Assembly: GCA_030386875.1 (NCBI GenBank)
Contig: CM059563.1
Span: 11,674,001-11,738,000, forward strand
Source of the DNA: Morinoia aosen
Lineage: Eukaryota; Arthropoda; Malacostraca; Amphipoda; Talitridae
Reading direction: 5' to 3'
Length of the DNA: 64,000 bases
This document shows, in pieces, positions 61,193 through 64,000 of the stretch (its first letter is position 1; each line of letters starts with the position of its first letter). Made by a program: the position numbers and the translations under genes. The notes below the pieces were generated by a model. The model ran no database searches and was not told the DNA's origin. It saw nothing but the letters and a program-made list of their open reading frames with translations.

Positions 61193-64000
61193 GTAAGTAC
61201 TTTATTATTTTGTTATTAAAAACTGTTCCTTTTCTTTAGAAAATGTACTGCAGTAGTAATCTATAGATCTTTATATTGTATTGTTTGCACAAGCTAATAT
61301 CAAATGATGGACTATTTATGTGCTTTCATCAATTTTGTTACTGGTTGTTAACATAACACTAATTATGCTCATTGTTTGCAAGTATCATTTCTTCTGTATT
61401 TAATTGTTTTGTCAGTTCATTGCTTGTTGTTTTCTTGCAGTATATCATTGATAAACAATCTGCATAGACTTACTACTTATCATAGGATTATTGAGTCAAT
61501 ATTGAATTTAACCTGTCAACAATTTGGAAAATTTTATTTCTATATTTATGCAATTGGAAACATTTTAAGACGTTTTTTTATAAATGATATTGTCACTATG
61601 CTTGCAAATGCTTACTTTTCAAGATATTTAACTTTGAAGTTTTAGAAACGTTGTGTATAAAATTGGACAAACGTATATTTAAATAAGCTGGAATATGATT
61701 TTGATATAATGCTAGATTAGGCTAGGCATAGTTAGGTTAATTAAATAAACTAACCTAAGTAAATCTAAAATAACTTAACTTAGCCATACCAAGGTCAATA
61801 TTTTCTGCCAAAAAATTTTGCATGTAGGGCATCCGTGAAACATCGGAAGAGCCATATTAAAATTATCATTAATGCTATTCTTACCCAAATGATATTTTTA
61901 AAATGATATATCGCAAAAACTAAGCATTTGCGAGCACAATATCATTCATGTAAAACGTCTTAAAATGTCTTCAATTACCTAAATGTGGCAGCCAAATTTT
62001 AAAAATCATTGATGCATTAAATTCAATATTGACCAATTATTGTTTGACAAAATTTTGCTTGTTGTTGAACAATTGCTGGTAGTTTCACTTACTACCTGAG
62101 GCATATTTTCAATCTGTTTGCAGCCTATATGGTTATCAGTGCTAAGATTCTGTTGTAGAACAACTATTATTATTACCACTAGTATTGTTATTGTTAATAA
62201 TTCCCGTACCAGCTATTTAAAAAATCTCTTAACCGCTTTTCTGTTTACAGTTTGGTGGTCCAAAATCCAATCTTAAAATTCAGTTATGTCATAAGCTAGG
62301 TAGTAAAATTTAAAACTTTTCATGATTTGTTTAATCTAATAACACATAAAGTATGTTCAGATTAGGCTAAAATGGGTTGGTATAGATTTGGTAGATTAGG
62401 TTTTGGTTCATTTTAATGAATCATAGTCCAGTCACCTTGAAGTACCAATCAGAATTATTGTTGTCATTAGTATAATTATGAGTCATGTTGTAAGAGTAAT
62501 GTGGAATAAACTCTGAAAATCAAAAGTGGTTTTAGTGTTTCTACTGCATTTAAAGATTATAAGAAAAAATAAGTAAGCAAGAGATAAATATTTATTGAAA
62601 ATTAGAGAGGAAGGGTTGTTGAAGCATTAAAAAATCAGCCTAGCAACATGTGCCACTCTAAAAATGATAACACTAACTATAAGTACTTTTTCAGTTGTCC
62701 ATCTAGAAGCATTGAAAAATTTTAAAAAATGAGTTATTGTTGTCATTTTAAAATCATCTATGCTCATTTGTCCAGAAATAATTGAGCATGTGGATGCCAA
62801 GCAAGAGCATATTTCTGTCTCTAAATGTTATAGAAATGGGTATCTTAGGGAGCACAGAAATTGAATCAAAACACAGAGATTTAGTTGTAATAAACTCCTT
62901 CAAAATGCCAAATCCTTTTATCTGTGAATAAAAGCAAATCCATGGCACATTATGTATATTTTGCAACAGGTGGTGTGTGAACAAAGAGTAACTAATCCAC
63001 TGGCTGCAGCTGACCCTCCCAAGCTTGCTCGCTGCCTCAACACAGAGTGTCGCTCCCATGAAGACTTGCGGCGCGCCTCGGTTGCCGTTAGGCGCTTCTA
63101 TGGAGTGCTGGCCTACCCAAAGTGAGCTTTATGTAGTGCTCTCCACTTCTTTTTTTTCCATTTGCAAAATTTAGTGACCAATTAGTTCAATTTTTAGGGG
63201 TTGTGCAGTCATAAAACTTTGATGAAATTAAACTTCAAAATAATTGTATTTCATGGAGTTGAAATGAATGAGTTTGTTCTGAGTTAGTGAGTGAAGGCAT
63301 TCTCCTAAATGACTGATATCAATAATTAAATATTTATAATTTCCAAATGCAAAAATCATGAAATGGCCAAGGTTAGATGTCTCATTTATATGAAAAAAAT
63401 CTTCTTAAGTGTGTAGTATCACTTCCAATCATTTGTATTGTATCTAAATTGATCTTTTAAATGTGCCCAATATCCTAAATGTTGATACCTAGTTAGAAGA
63501 TTCCTTAACTTTTAACATGTGAAGATACACAAGAAGAATTGAACTGAATTTAAAGTTTATGTTACTGCTGTTCAAATTTGCAGTTTGGAGTGCTGTGCCT
63601 TGTGCTCGTTCATCAATGTGGGCATTAGCCTGTCCTGGGTGTTTGTCTAAAATTATGCTGATTCTTATATGTGGCTTGAGTGTGGGCAAGTCAAGTGCTG
63701 TCTATTGTTGCATCTGTAATCAAAGGACATTGTTTGAAAACTGTTACTTTATTAACTATTTTTTTCTGTTATTTAAGCTATTTTTTCTAATTTTTTATCT
63801 TAGGTATTTTGTATAGTATTTTATCTTTGTTTCTTTCCCAGTTTTTATTACTTTTGTTGTTTTCATTTTGCATGTGAAATGTTGCTTATTGATTCAACTA
63901 TCATTTTAGGGTGTAATTACTTTGGCTTTAGTACTGCTCAGTATAGGAAGTTACATTATGAGTATGTTCTCAACGCTAGCTGTAGAAAGTTTGTTAATGT
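61157..64000 (+). CDS. Unidentified gene, 5' part (exons 61157-61192 and 62970-63121, possibly one at 63587)
   Basis: ATG in a good context (caccATGG) opens MAEVINLSDDDD, which ends exactly at GAT|GTAAGT (12 codons, phase 0). The next exon after caacag is 152 nt, in phase, and GC-rich against an AT-rich intron: VVCEQRVTNPLAAADPPKLA, RCLNTECRSHEDLRRASVAV, RRFYGVLAYP, ending in phase 2 at AAA|GTGAGC. A third piece after tttgcag at 63587 would read NLECCALCSFIN, with a possible donor (AAT|GTGGGC) before an in-frame stop. VINLSDDDD looks like a SUMO-interaction motif. The C-x4-C and later C-x2-C pairs could bind zinc. I do not recognise the family; a chromatin or SUMO-linked protein is only a guess. 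The gene continues past the window. Confidence 0.55.
61900..62040. repeat. Degraded fragment of element A arm
   Basis: aaaaactaagcatttgcgag and atgcattaaattcaatattg match the outer arm of A at 31,850-31,930, with insertions. In the first intron of the unidentified gene. Confidence 0.55.
62970..63121 (+). CDS. Unidentified gene exon 2
   Basis: 50 codons plus 2 nt between ttgcaacag and GTGAGC, in phase with exon 1. Its base composition jumps to GC-rich within AT-rich flanks, as in the other coding exons here. Cysteines are at ARCLNTECRS. Confidence 0.65.

Overview
This window is eukaryotic nuclear DNA with many introns. It is most likely from an arthropod, and my best guess is a crustacean. 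That guess rests on gene content and architecture: small phased exons split by long AT-rich introns, SINE-like and foldback repeats, and long minisatellites. No rRNA or tRNA gene was seen, and the species cannot be named from the sequence alone.

Layout. (1) About 1-23,294, plus strand: the 3' part of a crossveinless-2/BMPER gene, a secreted BMP-binding protein. Twelve exons (3888-23294) join in consistent phase to give 688 residues: the end of VWC1, VWC2-VWC5, a VWD domain, C8, TIL and a basic tail. The 5' end is not identified. The VWD cleavage motif, normally GDPH, reads GMPH. (2) 23,295-31,023: intergenic. (3) 31,024-48,170, plus strand: a complete 10-exon, 450-residue MEAK7/TLDC1 (EAK-7) homologue with a myristoylation-type N-terminus and a TLDc domain. 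Its intron 7 holds a 1.34-kb TIR transposon with a 4-bp target-site duplication. It also holds a 3.4-kb, 42-bp minisatellite that runs straight into the acceptor of exon 8. (4) 51,310-54,810, minus strand: a DZIP1 (iguana) homologue of 1091 residues in two coding exons, convergent with MEAK7. (5) 54,811-61,156: intergenic, with an island of foldback elements nested inside one another (56.4-60.4 kb). (6) 61,157 to the right edge, plus strand: the first exons of an unidentified gene starting with a SUMO-interaction-like motif and followed by cysteine pairs.

The genes do not form a pathway. Cv-2 acts outside the cell on BMP ligands, MEAK7 at lysosomal/cytoplasmic membranes in TOR/FoxO signalling, and DZIP1 at the ciliary base in Hedgehog signalling. 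What they share is their non-coding DNA. Minisatellite or low-complexity arrays lie 0 to about 110 bp upstream of five 3' splice sites. In the MEAK7 case nearly every repeat unit carries an AG|GT junction modelled on the real exon start. At least ten copies of a roughly 340-bp retroposon are all in the same orientation, and four of them show target-site duplications. Several inverted-repeat families (called A, B, C and E here) recur, sometimes inserted into each other.
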